Positions 50,078 through 59,082 of a stretch of 64,000 nucleotides of DNA are shown here, piece by piece. Where the stretch lies: NCBI RefSeq assembly GCF_000737325.1, contig NZ_CP011125.1:7502001-7566000 (forward strand), written 5' to 3'. Numbering within the stretch: the first letter of the stretch is position 1; the number at the start of each line of letters is the position of its first letter. This DNA is from Sandaracinus amylolyticus (GTDB lineage: Bacteria > Myxococcota_A > Polyangia > Polyangiales > Sandaracinaceae). A program made the translations under genes and the position numbers. The notes under the pieces were generated by a model. The model saw only the letters and a program-made list of their open reading frames with translations, ran no database searches and was not told where the DNA came from.

Positions 50078-51195
50078 CCCGCACGCTCACCCGCGTCCTC
50101 GCGATCGCGCACAAGGAGGTGCTCCACGTCCTGCGCGACGTGCGCACGCTGTACCTCGCGCTCGGGATGCCGGTCGTGATGCTCGTGCTCTTCGGGTTCG
50201 GCGTGAGCTTCGATCTCGACGACATCCCGCTGGTCGTCGTCGATCAGGACGGCACCGCGACGTCGCGCGAGCTGGTGCGCCGCATGATCGCGAGCGGCGA
50301 GCTGATCGAGGTCGCGCGCGTCGACGATCCGAGCGAGGCCGAGCACCTCTTCGTCACCGGCGACGCCGCCGCCGCGCTGATCATCCCGGTCGGGTTCGCC
50401 GACGATCTCGGTGCGGGCCGCGCGACCGAGCTCCAGCTCCTCGTCGACGGCGCCGACAACAGCACCGCGACGAACGTGCTCGCGAAGGTCGACGCGCTGG
50501 TCGCGGTGATCGGCGGCGATCTCGCCGCGCGCGGCGCGCGCCCTTCCCCGCCGATCGACACGCGCGTCATCACCTGGTTCAACCCGCAGGCGCGCTCCGC
50601 GCTCTATCTCGTGCCGGGGCTCGCGGCGTACGTCCTCGCGATCGTCGCCGTCCTGCTCACCGCGCTCACCGTCGCGCGCGAGTGGGAGCGCGGCTCGATG
50701 CAGCAGCTCTTCGCGACACCGGTCTCGCGCCTCGAGATCGTCGTCGGCAAGCTGCTGCCCTACCTCGGGCTCGGCGCGATCGCGGTGCTTCTCGTGCTCG
50801 CGTCGGGCGCGTGGATCTTCGACGTGCCCATGCGCGGCGATCCCGTCGCGCTCGGCGTGTGCGCGCTGCTCTTCCTCGTCGGCATGCTCGGCCAGGGCCT
50901 GCTGATCAGCGTCGTGACCCAGAACCAGATGGTCGCGACCCAGGTCGCCACGATGAGCTCGATGCTGCCGTCGATGTTGCTCTCGGGGTTCCTCTTCCCG
51001 ATCGAGAACATGCCGCTGCCGCTCCAAGTGATCTCGAACGTCGTGCCCGCGCGCTACTTCATCGACGCGCTTCGCGGCGTGCTCCTGCGCGGCAACGGCT
51101 TCGCCGAGCTCTGGGGCGACGTGCTCGCGCTCGCGATCTTCGCGATGGTCGTGCTCGCGATCGCGACGCGCCGCTTCAAGCGGGAGATCGCGTGA
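50074..51195 (+). CDS. ABC-2 type exporter permease 1 (YbhS/YbhR-like)
   Basis: 373 residues. One N-terminal helix (residues about 25-45, YLALGMPVVMLVLFGFG) is followed by a large periplasmic domain (about 50-175) with VVVDQDGTATSRELVRR. Five further hydrophobic helices lie between about 180 and 365, and include MLPSMLLSGFLFPIENMP, the hallmark ABC2 permease segment. The start overlaps the ATPase stop (ATGA). It should dimerise with the next permease. Confidence 0.93.
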   Translation: MTRTLTRVLAIAHKEVLHVLRDVRTLYLALGMPVVMLVLFGFGVSFDLDDIPLVVVDQDGTATSRELVRRMIASGELIEVARVDDPSEAEHLFVTGDAAAALIIPVGFADDLGAGRATELQLLVDGADNSTATNVLAKVDALVAVIGGDLAARGARPSPPIDTRVITWFNPQARSALYLVPGLAAYVLAIVAVLLTALTVAREWERGSMQQLFATPVSRLEIVVGKLLPYLGLGAIAVLLVLASGAWIFDVPMRGDPVALGVCALLFLVGMLGQGLLISVVTQNQMVATQVATMSSMLPSMLLSGFLFPIENMPLPLQVISNVVPARYFIDALRGVLLRGNGFAELWGDVLALAIFAMVVLAIATRRFKREIA

Positions 51196-52337
51196 TGCTC
51201 GCCGCGCTGCGTGCCGTGGTGACGAAGGAGGTTCGCCAGACGTTGCGCGACAAGCGCATGATGGCGCTGCTCATCGCGGCGCCGGTGCTGCAGCTCGTCA
51301 TCTTCGGCAACGCGGTGAGCTTCGAGATCGATCGCGTCCCCACGGTCGTCGTCGATCACGATCGCAGCGCCGCATCGCGCACCTTCGTGCAGCGCCTGCT
51401 CGCCGATCGCACGCTCGAGCTCGCGGGCGAGGCGCTCACCGCCGACGAGGCCGCGCGCGCGCTGGTCACCGGCCGCGCGGCGGCCGCGGTCGTGATCGAG
51501 CAGGACTTCGCACGCCGCATCGCGCGCGGCGTGCCGCACGAGCCCGCGACCGTGCAGGTCATCGTCGACGGCACGAACCCCAACAAGAGCAGCGTCGCGG
51601 CGAACGCCGCGTCGCGCTTCTCGCAGGTCGCGGCGCGCGAAGCGATCGGCGAGCGCCTCGCGCGCCTCGGCGCGTCGGCGCCGCGCATCACGCCCGCGCC
51701 CTCGCTCGAAGCGCGCGTCCTCTACAACCCGCGCCTCCGCACGCCGATCTACATGGTGCCCGGCATCATGGCGATGCTGCTGCTCGTCGTGACGACGATC
51801 ATCACCGCGATGGGCCTCGCGCGAGAGCGCGAGAGCGGCACGCTCGAGCAGGTGCTCGTCACGCCGGTGCGCCCCGCCGTGCTCATCGCCGGCAAAATGC
51901 TCCCGTTCGCCGCGATCGGGCTCTTCGACTTCGGCCTCGCGATGGCGGTCGGCGCGTACGGGTTCGACATGCCGATCCGCGGCTCGCTCGTGCTGCTCTC
52001 GGGCGTGACGCTGCTCTATCTCGTCGCGACGCTGAGCGCGGGCCTGCTCATCTCGACGATCAGCCGCACCCAGCAGCAGGCGTTCATGGGCGGCTTCCTC
52101 TTCATGCTGCCCGCGGCGCTGCTCTCGGGGATCATGACGCCGATCCACGCGATGCCGGCGTGGCTCCAGCCCCTCACGCTGGTGAACCCGCTGCGGCACT
52201 ACGCGATCGCGATGCGTGCAGTGCTCCTGCGCGGCGCCGGCCCCGAGGACCTGCTGCCCGAGATCCTCGCGCTCGCGGCGATCGGCGGGACCCTCGCGGT
52301 CCTCGCGGCGACACGCTTCCGCAAGACGCTGGCGTGA
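51195..52337 (+). CDS. ABC-2 type exporter permease 2 (YbhR/YbhS-like)
   Basis: 380 residues with the same topology as the preceding permease: helix near residues 20-42, periplasmic region with VVVDHDRSAASRTFVQR, then five helices with MLPAALLSGIMTPIHAMP. The ATG shares one base with the previous stop; a GTG one codon earlier is an equally possible start. Last gene of the exporter operon; 313 bases without a gene follow. Confidence 0.93.
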   Translation: MLAALRAVVTKEVRQTLRDKRMMALLIAAPVLQLVIFGNAVSFEIDRVPTVVVDHDRSAASRTFVQRLLADRTLELAGEALTADEAARALVTGRAAAAVVIEQDFARRIARGVPHEPATVQVIVDGTNPNKSSVAANAASRFSQVAAREAIGERLARLGASAPRITPAPSLEARVLYNPRLRTPIYMVPGIMAMLLLVVTTIITAMGLARERESGTLEQVLVTPVRPAVLIAGKMLPFAAIGLFDFGLAMAVGAYGFDMPIRGSLVLLSGVTLLYLVATLSAGLLISTISRTQQQAFMGGFLFMLPAALLSGIMTPIHAMPAWLQPLTLVNPLRHYAIAMRAVLLRGAGPEDLLPEILALAAIGGTLAVLAATRFRKTLA

Positions 52338-52650
52338 CGTCCGAGATCGGGAGTGGGCACCTGCCCAGACCGGCGCGAACCGGCCGGCCGTCCGCCGGGA
52401 GTCGCGCGGAGTGGCGTCCAGAAGCGCGCGAAATCGCTCGCAATTCCGCGATGCCGTGCGCCGCGCCTCCGCGTCCGAGCAGGATCGGGGCCCGTTGCCC
52501 CCGGAACGGAGCACTGCTACAGGTCGGTCTGGCCCCGCATTCCCCGCCGGGTCCGGTTCGCCCCGTTCGGCCGAAGGTGCTGTTTCGGAGCGCGGGAGAC
52601 GCGGGGATCGTGCTGTCGCCGACACGTCGGCGGACAGGCTGACCCGATTC
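52338..52650. other. 313-base gap without a recognised gene
   Basis: Very GC-rich. Two short stems are visible: GGGCA/TGCCC at 52358-52369, possibly ending the exporter transcript, and GGGGC/GCCCC at 52487-52501. The right part should hold the promoter of the poly(A) polymerase gene, but no clear -35/-10 pair can be picked out. Long open frames crossing it look like composition artefacts. Confidence 0.5.
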
Positions 52651-54687
52651 ATGGATTCCTCGAACCCCGAGCCCGACCCGCGCGCAGACCTGGCGTCCGA
52701 CGACGCGTCGAACGAAGCAGGCGAGCGCGACGCGAACGGCTCCGCAGCGGTGACGAACGGCGCGCCCCGCGCCCGGCGATCGCGCAGCCGCCGCCCGCCC
52801 GCGACGATCGCCGCGGAGACCACGACCGACGAGGTCGAGCCTCCGAAGAAGAAGCGCACCCGCCGCAAGAAGCCCGCGGACGAGACCGCGGCCGAAGCGC
52901 CGACCGCGACCGACGCCGCGATCTCCGCCGAGACCGCAGAGGAAACGACCGAGGCGCGGCGCCCCTCGGACCGCCGACGCCGCAGCCGGCGCCCGCCGCC
53001 GGCCGCAGCGTCCGAGGCTGCAGCGTCCGAGCCCGAGGCCGCAGCGTCCGAGGCTGCAGCGTCCGATCCCGAGGCCGCAGCGTCCGAGCCCGCGATCGTC
53101 GCGGCCGAGGTCGTGATGCTGGTCGAGACCGTCGAGGAGATCGCGTCCGACCCCGCGCGCGACGTCACTCCGGACGACGTCGTCGCGACGGAGCGCGCCG
53201 AGCTCTTCGCGTACGGCGATCCCGACGCCGTGACCGAGGCCGACCTCGCGATCGTCCGCGAGCTGCGCGCCGCCGATCGCGCGACGCGCCAGCGAGAGCG
53301 CGACCGTGATCGCCGCGAGCGCCCGCGAGAGCGAGATCGCGATGCGCGCTCGGCGCCGAACCGCGTCCCGGAGCTCCCGCCGCTCCCGACGACCGGCCCC
53401 AAGCCGACGATCCACCGCCGCGCGTTCCCCTCGGAGCACCTCGACGAGGACGCGCTCAAGGTGCTGCGCCGCCTGCACCGCAACGGCTACCGCGCGTACC
53501 TCGTCGGCGGCTGCGTGCGCGACCTGCTGCTCGGTCGCAAGGCGAAGGACTTCGACGTCGCGACGAGCGCGCGTCCCCACGACGTCAAGCAGCTGTTCCG
53601 CAACTGCCGGATCATCGGCCGTCGCTTCCGCCTCGCGCACATCCTCTTCGGCGGCGGCAAGGTCATCGAGACCGCCACGTTCCGCCGCGATCCCACGGCG
53701 GCGGCCGACGAAGACACGTTCGTCGCCGAGGCCGAAGAGGCACGCGAGGCGATCGACAGCGGCGAGCTCGACGTCGCGACCGTGCTGCGCCCCGCGATGA
53801 AGGCGCGCGACGACGACGCGGATCTGCTCATCCGCAACGACAACGTCTTCGGCGAGCCGCACGAGGACGCGCTCCGCCGCGACTTCACGATCAACGGGCT
53901 CTTCTACGACGTCGAGCGCGGCGAGGTGATCGACTACGTCGGCGGCCTGCGCGATCTCGAGCGCCGCGCGATCAACACGATCGGCCTGCCGGACGTGCGC
54001 TTCCGCGAGGACCCGGTGCGCATCCTGCGCGCGATCAAGTTCTCGGCGCGCCTCGATCTCGGCATCGATCCCGACTGCTACGACGCGATGGTCGCGCAGC
54101 GCGAGGAGCTCCTGAAGGCCGCGAAGCCGCGCCTTCTCGAGGAGATCCTGCGGCTCTTGCGCGGCGGTGCGGCGCACCGCTCGGTCTGGCTCGCGTGGGA
54201 GATGGGCGTGCTCTCGGTCGTGCTGCCCGAGCTCGCTTCGTTCCTCGACGACGACGCGCCGCGCTCGAAGCTGCTCTGGGGGCGCCTCGACGCGATCGAC
54301 GCGGCGGTGCGCAACAAGCGCGTGCCGAGCGACTCGGTGCTGCTCGGCGCGCTGCTGCTCGGCCCGATCGAGGAAGCGATCGAGGGCGCGAAGGATCCCA
54401 GCGTCGCCTACGAGGACTTCATGCACGAGGTCACCGAGTCGCTCGCGGTGCCGCGCCGCATGAAGGAGCGCATGCGCGCGATCATCGGATCGCAGCGCCG
54501 CCTGCGCGCCGGGCGCCACGCGCCGCTCACGCGCCGCGACTTCTTCGAGGAGGCCGTGCAGCTCTTCGAGCTCGAGCACGCCGCGCGCGGCCAGAAGGCC
54601 CCCGATCTGCACGCGGAAGCGATGCACCCCGAGGGCGACGGCGAGACCGCGATCCGCCGTCGCCGGCGCCGCCGCTCGCGGCGCTGA
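52651..54687 (+). CDS. pcnB: poly(A) polymerase I (PcnB) with long disordered N-terminal extension
   Basis: 678 residues. The catalytic part begins near residue 255: AYLVGGCVRDLLLGRKAKDF (about 282) with the DFDVAT metal-binding Asp pair, then the PcnB-specific run RNCRIIGRRFRLAHI and IETATFRRDP, the head-domain DFTINGLFYD and the FREDPVRILRAIKFSARL helix. RRFRLAH separates poly(A) polymerases from CCA-adding enzymes. It adds 3' A tails that target RNA for decay. Residues 1-250 are unusual: Arg/Lys- and Ala/Glu-rich, with repeats of AAASEPE and clusters of Arg (DRRRRSRRPPP), probably an RNA-binding or degradosome-contacting disordered arm. The C-terminus is also basic ([10 protein letters not shown]). 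Start: first ATG of the acidic MDSSNPEPD. Confidence 0.93.
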   Translation: MDSSNPEPDPRADLASDDASNEAGERDANGSAAVTNGAPRARRSRSRRPPATIAAETTTDEVEPPKKKRTRRKKPADETAAEAPTATDAAISAETAEETTEARRPSDRRRRSRRPPPAAASEAAASEPEAAASEAAASDPEAAASEPAIVAAEVVMLVETVEEIASDPARDVTPDDVVATERAELFAYGDPDAVTEADLAIVRELRAADRATRQRERDRDRRERPRERDRDARSAPNRVPELPPLPTTGPKPTIHRRAFPSEHLDEDALKVLRRLHRNGYRAYLVGGCVRDLLLGRKAKDFDVATSARPHDVKQLFRNCRIIGRRFRLAHILFGGGKVIETATFRRDPTAAADEDTFVAEAEEAREAIDSGELDVATVLRPAMKARDDDADLLIRNDNVFGEPHEDALRRDFTINGLFYDVERGEVIDYVGGLRDLERRAINTIGLPDVRFREDPVRILRAIKFSARLDLGIDPDCYDAMVAQREELLKAAKPRLLEEILRLLRGGAAHRSVWLAWEMGVLSVVLPELASFLDDDAPRSKLLWGRLDAIDAAVRNKRVPSDSVLLGALLLGPIEEAIEGAKDPSVAYEDFMHEVTESLAVPRRMKERMRAIIGSQRRLRAGRHAPLTRRDFFEEAVQLFELEHAARGQKAPDLHAEAMHPEGDGETAIRRRRRRRSRR

Positions 54688-54752
54688 GCTCCGACCCGGG
54701 CGCCGTCTCGCCACCGCGAGCAGGGCGACCGCGATCCGGACCGGCTGGTCAC

Positions 54753-54776
54753 CACTCGGCGCACGGGTACCGAGTG
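54753..54776 (+). terminator. hairpin after pcnB
   Basis: Arms CACTCGG (54753-54759) and CCGAGTG (54770-54776) with a ten-base loop, 65 bases past the pcnB stop. No T tract; weak candidate. Confidence 0.35.
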
Positions 54777-54894
54777 CTCACCGACGCGCCGCTGCCGGGA
54801 ACGGGCGTGAGGCTCTGGACGATGTTCCGCGATCCCGATTCGTGATCACGACGCCGCGTCGCGGACCGCCTCCACGATCGACCGAGCGCTCGAC

Positions 54895-54900
54895 TACGAT
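54895..54900 (+). promoter_or_regulatory. candidate -10 box (TACGAT) for a leaderless transcript
   Basis: TACGAT ends seven bases before the ATG at 54908, which lacks a ribosome-binding site. This supports that ATG over the in-frame GTG further upstream at 54842. Confidence 0.5.
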
Positions 54901-54907
54901 TCGCGCG

Positions 54908-56947
54908 ATGGTCGTGCGGATCGCCGTCGTCGCGCTGCTCGTGCTCCTGTCGGGCACCGCGCGCGCGCAGATGCCGCCGCGGCTCGCGCGCGCGCTCGCC
55001 TCGCCACGCTACCCGCGCCAGCCGCTGCTCTCTCCGGCCGGTGCGGTCGGCGCGCCGCTCGTGTGGGCGCGCCACGGGCTCGGCGAGGGGGCGACGATCT
55101 GCGTCATCGACACCGGCGTCGATCCCCGCCATCGCGATCTGCGCGACGCCGACGGGCACACGCGCATCGAGTGGCTCGTCGATCTCGAGCGCGCGACGCC
55201 GACCGGCGATCATCTCGAGCTCGAGGCGCGCTACGGCGTCGCGATCCATGCACGCGCGACGATCGACGCCGCGCTCGCCGCGGGCACGCCGCTGCCTGGA
55301 GATCGACACGGGCACGGCACCGCGATCGCCTCGATCGCCGCGGGCGACGACAGCGGCGGCGACACGCCGGGGCCGCTCGCCGGCGTCGCACCGCGCGCGT
55401 CGTTGATCGTCGTGCGCACGCTGCGCGCCGACGCCGCGGGGTTCGAGGACGACGACGTCGTGCGCGCGACCGAGCTCTGCTTCGCGCTGACCGACGACCC
55501 GGCGCGCACCGTCGCGCTGCTCGCGCTCGGCGGGCACGACGGAGCGCACGACGCGAGCGAGCCGCTCTCTCGCGCGCTCGGCGCGATGGCGCGCGAAGGA
55601 CGCGCGCTCGTCGTCGCGGCAGGCAACGACGGCGATCGTGCGATCCACGCGACCGGACGCGCGCTGCCCGGTGCGCCCGCGCGCGTCACGCTCCACGTGC
55701 CGACGCCGCGCACGACCGACGCGCACTGGGTCGCGATGGTGGTGCGCGGAGCGCGCGACGTGTCGTGGGTCGCGCCGAACGGCACCTCGCTCCGCGCGCG
55801 CGAGGGCGAGATCGCGATGACCGGTCACGAGAGCGGCTATCTGCTCCTCGACGCGCGCGACGCGGGCGCGATGCGCGCGGTGGTCGGCGGCGGCGGCGCG
55901 GACGCGATGCTGCATGCGGGCGACTACGAGCTCGTGATCGAAGGACGCGACGTGCCGTTCGACGCGTGGATCGTCGAGGCGCGCCTCGGCGCGACGCTCG
56001 GCACGGCGACGCTCGATGGTGTCCACGTCGTGCCCGGCGAGTCGGTCACGATCCCCGCGACGACCCCCGAGGTGATCGCGGTCGGTGCATCGATCTCGCA
56101 CGCCGAGCACGGTGCGCTCGCGCTGCAGGCGCGCGACGACGGGAGCGCGACGTTCTCGGCCCGTGGGCCGTCGTCGGCCGGGCGTCCGCGTCCCGACGTG
56201 ATCGCGCCGGGCGGGTTCTTCGCCGCCGCGCTCTCGAGCGATCTCGAGCCCGACGATCCGTGGAACCTGATCGGCGGCTCGCGCCCGGTGCTCGATCGGC
56301 GGCGGGTCGACGAGACGCACCTCGTGCTCGAGGGGAGCTCGGCCGCCGCAGCGGTCGTCGCCGGGGCCTACGCGCTCGCGCTCGCGACCTCACCCGCGGA
56401 TCTCGAGCGGGATCGCGCACTCCTCGCCACCACGACCGACGCGACCGACGCGACCGACGCGTGGACCGACACGCGCGGCGCCGGCGTGCTGCGCGTCGAT
56501 CGCTGGCTCGACGCGCGCCTCGCGCCCGACGTCGCGCGCGCGATCGATCCCGAGCGCAGCGCGCTCTCTCTGACGCGCACGCTCGCGCTCCCTCGCGCGA
56601 CCGACGTGCACGCGATCGCGCGTGTGATCGACGTCGACGGCGCGCCGGTGCACGGCGGTGAGCTCGTGCTGCGCACGAACGGTCGCGTGCTCGCGCGCGC
56701 GGCGATCGCGCACGGGCGCGCCGAGGCTCCGATCACGATCGACGCGCCCGCGGGCGAGCGCGTCGTGATCGAGGGCGAGGCGAGTGGGATCGCGATCGGC
56801 GCATCCGCGATCGACGTGCGCGTCGACGAGAGCGCGCGTGGCATCGCGGTGCCGCGCGGCGGGGCACACTGCGCGATCGGCGCGCGGCGCGAAGGCTCCC
56901 TGGTGTGGATCGTGATCGCGCTCGCGCTGCTCGCGCGGCGACGCTGA
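54908..56947 (+). CDS. exported subtilisin-like (S8) serine protease
   Basis: 679 residues. The signal peptide (MVVRIAVVALLVLLSG, cleavage near ARA-Q) follows the chosen ATG. The triad is Asp68 in CVIDTGVDP, His136 in GHGTAIAS and Ser478 in EGSSAAAAVVAGAYAL. In the last block the family pattern GTSMAAPxVAG has Thr to Ser, Met to Ala and Pro to Ala, so the Ser is kept but the loop is atypical. A large insertion (about 240-400) forms a beta-rich domain between His and Ser. Near residue 505 a short ATDATDATDA run occurs. The end has a Cys (HCAIGAR), a hydrophobic helix and LLARRR, a short MYXO-CTERM-like anchor. Cell-surface protease is the likely role. Confidence 0.92.
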   Translation: MVVRIAVVALLVLLSGTARAQMPPRLARALASPRYPRQPLLSPAGAVGAPLVWARHGLGEGATICVIDTGVDPRHRDLRDADGHTRIEWLVDLERATPTGDHLELEARYGVAIHARATIDAALAAGTPLPGDRHGHGTAIASIAAGDDSGGDTPGPLAGVAPRASLIVVRTLRADAAGFEDDDVVRATELCFALTDDPARTVALLALGGHDGAHDASEPLSRALGAMAREGRALVVAAGNDGDRAIHATGRALPGAPARVTLHVPTPRTTDAHWVAMVVRGARDVSWVAPNGTSLRAREGEIAMTGHESGYLLLDARDAGAMRAVVGGGGADAMLHAGDYELVIEGRDVPFDAWIVEARLGATLGTATLDGVHVVPGESVTIPATTPEVIAVGASISHAEHGALALQARDDGSATFSARGPSSAGRPRPDVIAPGGFFAAALSSDLEPDDPWNLIGGSRPVLDRRRVDETHLVLEGSSAAAAVVAGAYALALATSPADLERDRALLATTTDATDATDAWTDTRGAGVLRVDRWLDARLAPDVARAIDPERSALSLTRTLALPRATDVHAIARVIDVDGAPVHGGELVLRTNGRVLARAAIAHGRAEAPITIDAPAGERVVIEGEASGIAIGASAIDVRVDESARGIAVPRGGAHCAIGARREGSLVWIVIALALLARRR

Positions 56948-56949
56948 CG

Positions 56950-57020
56950 GAGTCCACGCCGTGGACTCGGAAGTCCGCGTGCGCGGACTCGGAAGTCCAC
57001 GCCGTGGACTCGGGAGTCCG
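56950..57020. terminator. tandem palindrome array between convergent genes
   Basis: Three successive palindromes (AGTCCAC-GCC-GTGGACT at 56951, AGTCCGCG-TG-CGCGGACT at 56972, AGTCCAC-GCC-GTGGACT at 56994) and a fourth half-unit at 57015, spaced 21-22 bases and joined by CGGA. They fill the 85-base gap between two stop codons; a bidirectional terminator made of repeated stems is the simplest reading. Confidence 0.65.
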
Positions 57021-57032
57021 CGCGCCCACGAC

Positions 57033-58466
57033 CTAGTCGCTCTCGGCAGCGCGATCGACGACGACGCGGAACCCGCGGACGTTCTCGTCGGGCTCGTCGG
57101 CGTCGGGCCTGCGCCACGACACGTTCGTGATCACGACGAGCACCTCGGCGACGCTCGCGTCGAGCTCGATCGGCAGATACGCGCGCGGCTCGCGACGAAT
57201 CGGCGTGCGCATCCGACCGAGCTCGCGCCCGCTCGCGTCGAGGCGCACCGCGACCATCGACCACGTCACGCCGTGCTCGCCGCGCAGCCACACGCGCAGC
57301 CGCGATCCCTCGGGCGCGCCGCGCACGTCGACGCGCACGTATGCGCTGCCGCCCGGCTCGAGCTCGAGCTCACCGCGGTACGGCGAGCGCGGCAGTCGCG
57401 CCCACTCCACGCGCGCGACCGGCACCTCGCCGGGCACGTCGCGCATCATCGCGATCGCCCCTGCGCCGAGGCCCGCGCGCGGGCCGGTGAAGTAGCGCGC
57501 GACCGCGACCTCCTCGAGCAATCGCGGCCACGTCCCGCGCGTGCGCGAGAGCGACAAGAAGTGCGCGACGGCGTGCCACACGTCGGGCTCCGCGCGCAGT
57601 CCCTCGCCCTCCCACGTCCACTGCCGTGCCCCCTGCACCAGGTCGCGCACGAAGTCGCCGCTGCCTCCGTCGTGGCGCGCGCTGATCGCGCCGAGCAGCA
57701 TCGCGCCGCCTTCGCCCGAGCCCGGCGCGTGCGAGACCAGCCCGCGATGCGCCGCGGCCTGCTGCGCCGCGATCGCGTCCTCCGCGCACCCGAACGAGCC
57801 CGTGACCTGCCACGCGACGAACGCGCCGATCGCGCGGCGCCACGCGGGCGCCTCCGCGGGATCCTGCTGTGCGAGCACGGCCTGCGCGTAGGCGTACACC
57901 GCACAGCTCGCCAGGTCGGCGCTGCGCGCGTCGATCGTCGCAAAGCTCGTCACCGCGTCGAGCGACGCCCACGCGATCGGCACGTCCCACCCGACCCGCA
58001 CCCAGCGCGGCGGGACCTCGTCGCTCTCGCCGGGCGCAGCCTCGGGCTCCTCGAAGCGACCCGCCGCGGGCAGCGCGTCGACGAGATAGACGTCGAGCTC
58101 GTCACCCCCGCCGCGACCGCCGTCGGAATGGGGCTCGCCCCACCCGTTCGACGCCATCCACGCATGCGCCGTCTCGAGCGCGCGGAGCGTCGTCGCGACG
58201 CGCGCCTCGTCGGCTCCGTGCACCGCCACGGGCGCGCGCCACGAGCGCGCGACGAGCGCGTCGTCCGCGGGGCGCGGCGTCGGCTCGGTCCACGCGACGC
58301 GCGGCCCGGTCCAGCGCGGCATCGAGCCCTCGGCGATGGCGCGCGCCCACGCGTCGATGACGCCGTCCTCGCGGGGCACGTCGCCGTCCTGCGCGCGCGC
58401 GACGGACGCGACGAGCGCGATCACCACCAGCGCGCAGGTGCGCGAAAACCGAACGGAAGTTGACAC
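57033..58466 (-). CDS. exported protein of unknown function
   Basis: 477 residues from a GTG that opens a signal peptide (FSRTCALVVIALVASVARA-Q). The segment ALETAHAWMASNGWGEP followed by GGRGGGDELDVYLVDALP resembles the opening of myxobacterial putative metalloproteases of the MXAN_6640 type, but the HExxH motif expected after it is absent (AFVAWQVTG at the corresponding place), so any protease ancestry would be inactive. The C-terminal ~130 residues are a beta-sandwich-like domain (GGSAYVRVDVRGAPEG, VLVVITNVSWRRP). It is divergent from the gene at 58516 (49-base gap). Confidence 0.8.
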   Translation of the reverse strand: MSTSVRFSRTCALVVIALVASVARAQDGDVPREDGVIDAWARAIAEGSMPRWTGPRVAWTEPTPRPADDALVARSWRAPVAVHGADEARVATTLRALETAHAWMASNGWGEPHSDGGRGGGDELDVYLVDALPAAGRFEEPEAAPGESDEVPPRWVRVGWDVPIAWASLDAVTSFATIDARSADLASCAVYAYAQAVLAQQDPAEAPAWRRAIGAFVAWQVTGSFGCAEDAIAAQQAAAHRGLVSHAPGSGEGGAMLLGAISARHDGGSGDFVRDLVQGARQWTWEGEGLRAEPDVWHAVAHFLSLSRTRGTWPRLLEEVAVARYFTGPRAGLGAGAIAMMRDVPGEVPVARVEWARLPRSPYRGELELEPGGSAYVRVDVRGAPEGSRLRVWLRGEHGVTWSMVAVRLDASGRELGRMRTPIRREPRAYLPIELDASVAEVLVVITNVSWRRPDADEPDENVRGFRVVVDRAAESD

Positions 58467-58515
58467 CGAGCCTGCGAAGCTTCTACACAAGCACGGGCAG
58501 GAGAGCCACTCGAGC

Positions 58516-59082
58516 ATGCCTCAGCCTTCGCCCTTCGACCCCGGGGGTTTCTTCGAGTTCGACCTCGCGGGAGGCGAGGTGCGAGCGCGGAGTGGGAACC
58601 GGGTCCTCGTGCTCTCCGACACCGTCGTCGCGCCGCTCGTTTCCGCCGCGGTGCAGAACGGAGATCTCACCGCCGTGCGTCGCCTCGGTCGCCACATGGG
58701 CGAAGAGGTCGCGCGCGCGCTCGAGGGCGAGGCGCGCGAGGCGCCGCCCGAGCTCGTGCTCGGTCACGCGGCGACCATCGTGTCGCTCTTCGGCTGGGGC
58801 CGGCTGCGCCTCGAGCGCTGGGGCGACGCGCTCTGCGCGCGGCTCGATCAGCTGCCGCAGCTCGACGCGGATCATCTCGCGATCGCGGCGCTGCTCGGCG
58901 GGCTCTTCTCGGCGCTCGCGCGGCACGAGGTCGCGTGCGTGCCGGTGTCGAGCGACGGGCGCTTCCTGCTGGTCGATCCGCAGATCGCGGAGCTCGTGTG
59001 GAACTGGTCGCGCGCCGGCGACGACGTGCCCGCGATCGTCGGGCGCCTCGCGGTGGGCGCGGACGCGGAGGCGGCGGGATGA
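58516..59082 (+). CDS. hypothetical cytoplasmic protein
   Basis: 188 residues, no signal peptide. Short beta segments at the start (FEFDLAGGEVRARSGNRVLVL) are followed by a mostly helical domain with LGRHMGEEVARALEGEA and a hydrophobic core (LVLGHAATIVSLFGWGRL). The opening pattern and the late GRFLLVDPQIAELVWNW strand suggest a small sensor-like alpha/beta fold of the V4R/heme-NO-binding kind, but this is only a resemblance. The stop overlaps the ATG of the coiled-coil gene (ATGA), so the two proteins are probably made together. AGGAGAG lies about 11 bases before the ATG. Confidence 0.8.
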   Translation: MPQPSPFDPGGFFEFDLAGGEVRARSGNRVLVLSDTVVAPLVSAAVQNGDLTAVRRLGRHMGEEVARALEGEAREAPPELVLGHAATIVSLFGWGRLRLERWGDALCARLDQLPQLDADHLAIAALLGGLFSALARHEVACVPVSSDGRFLLVDPQIAELVWNWSRAGDDVPAIVGRLAVGADAEAAG

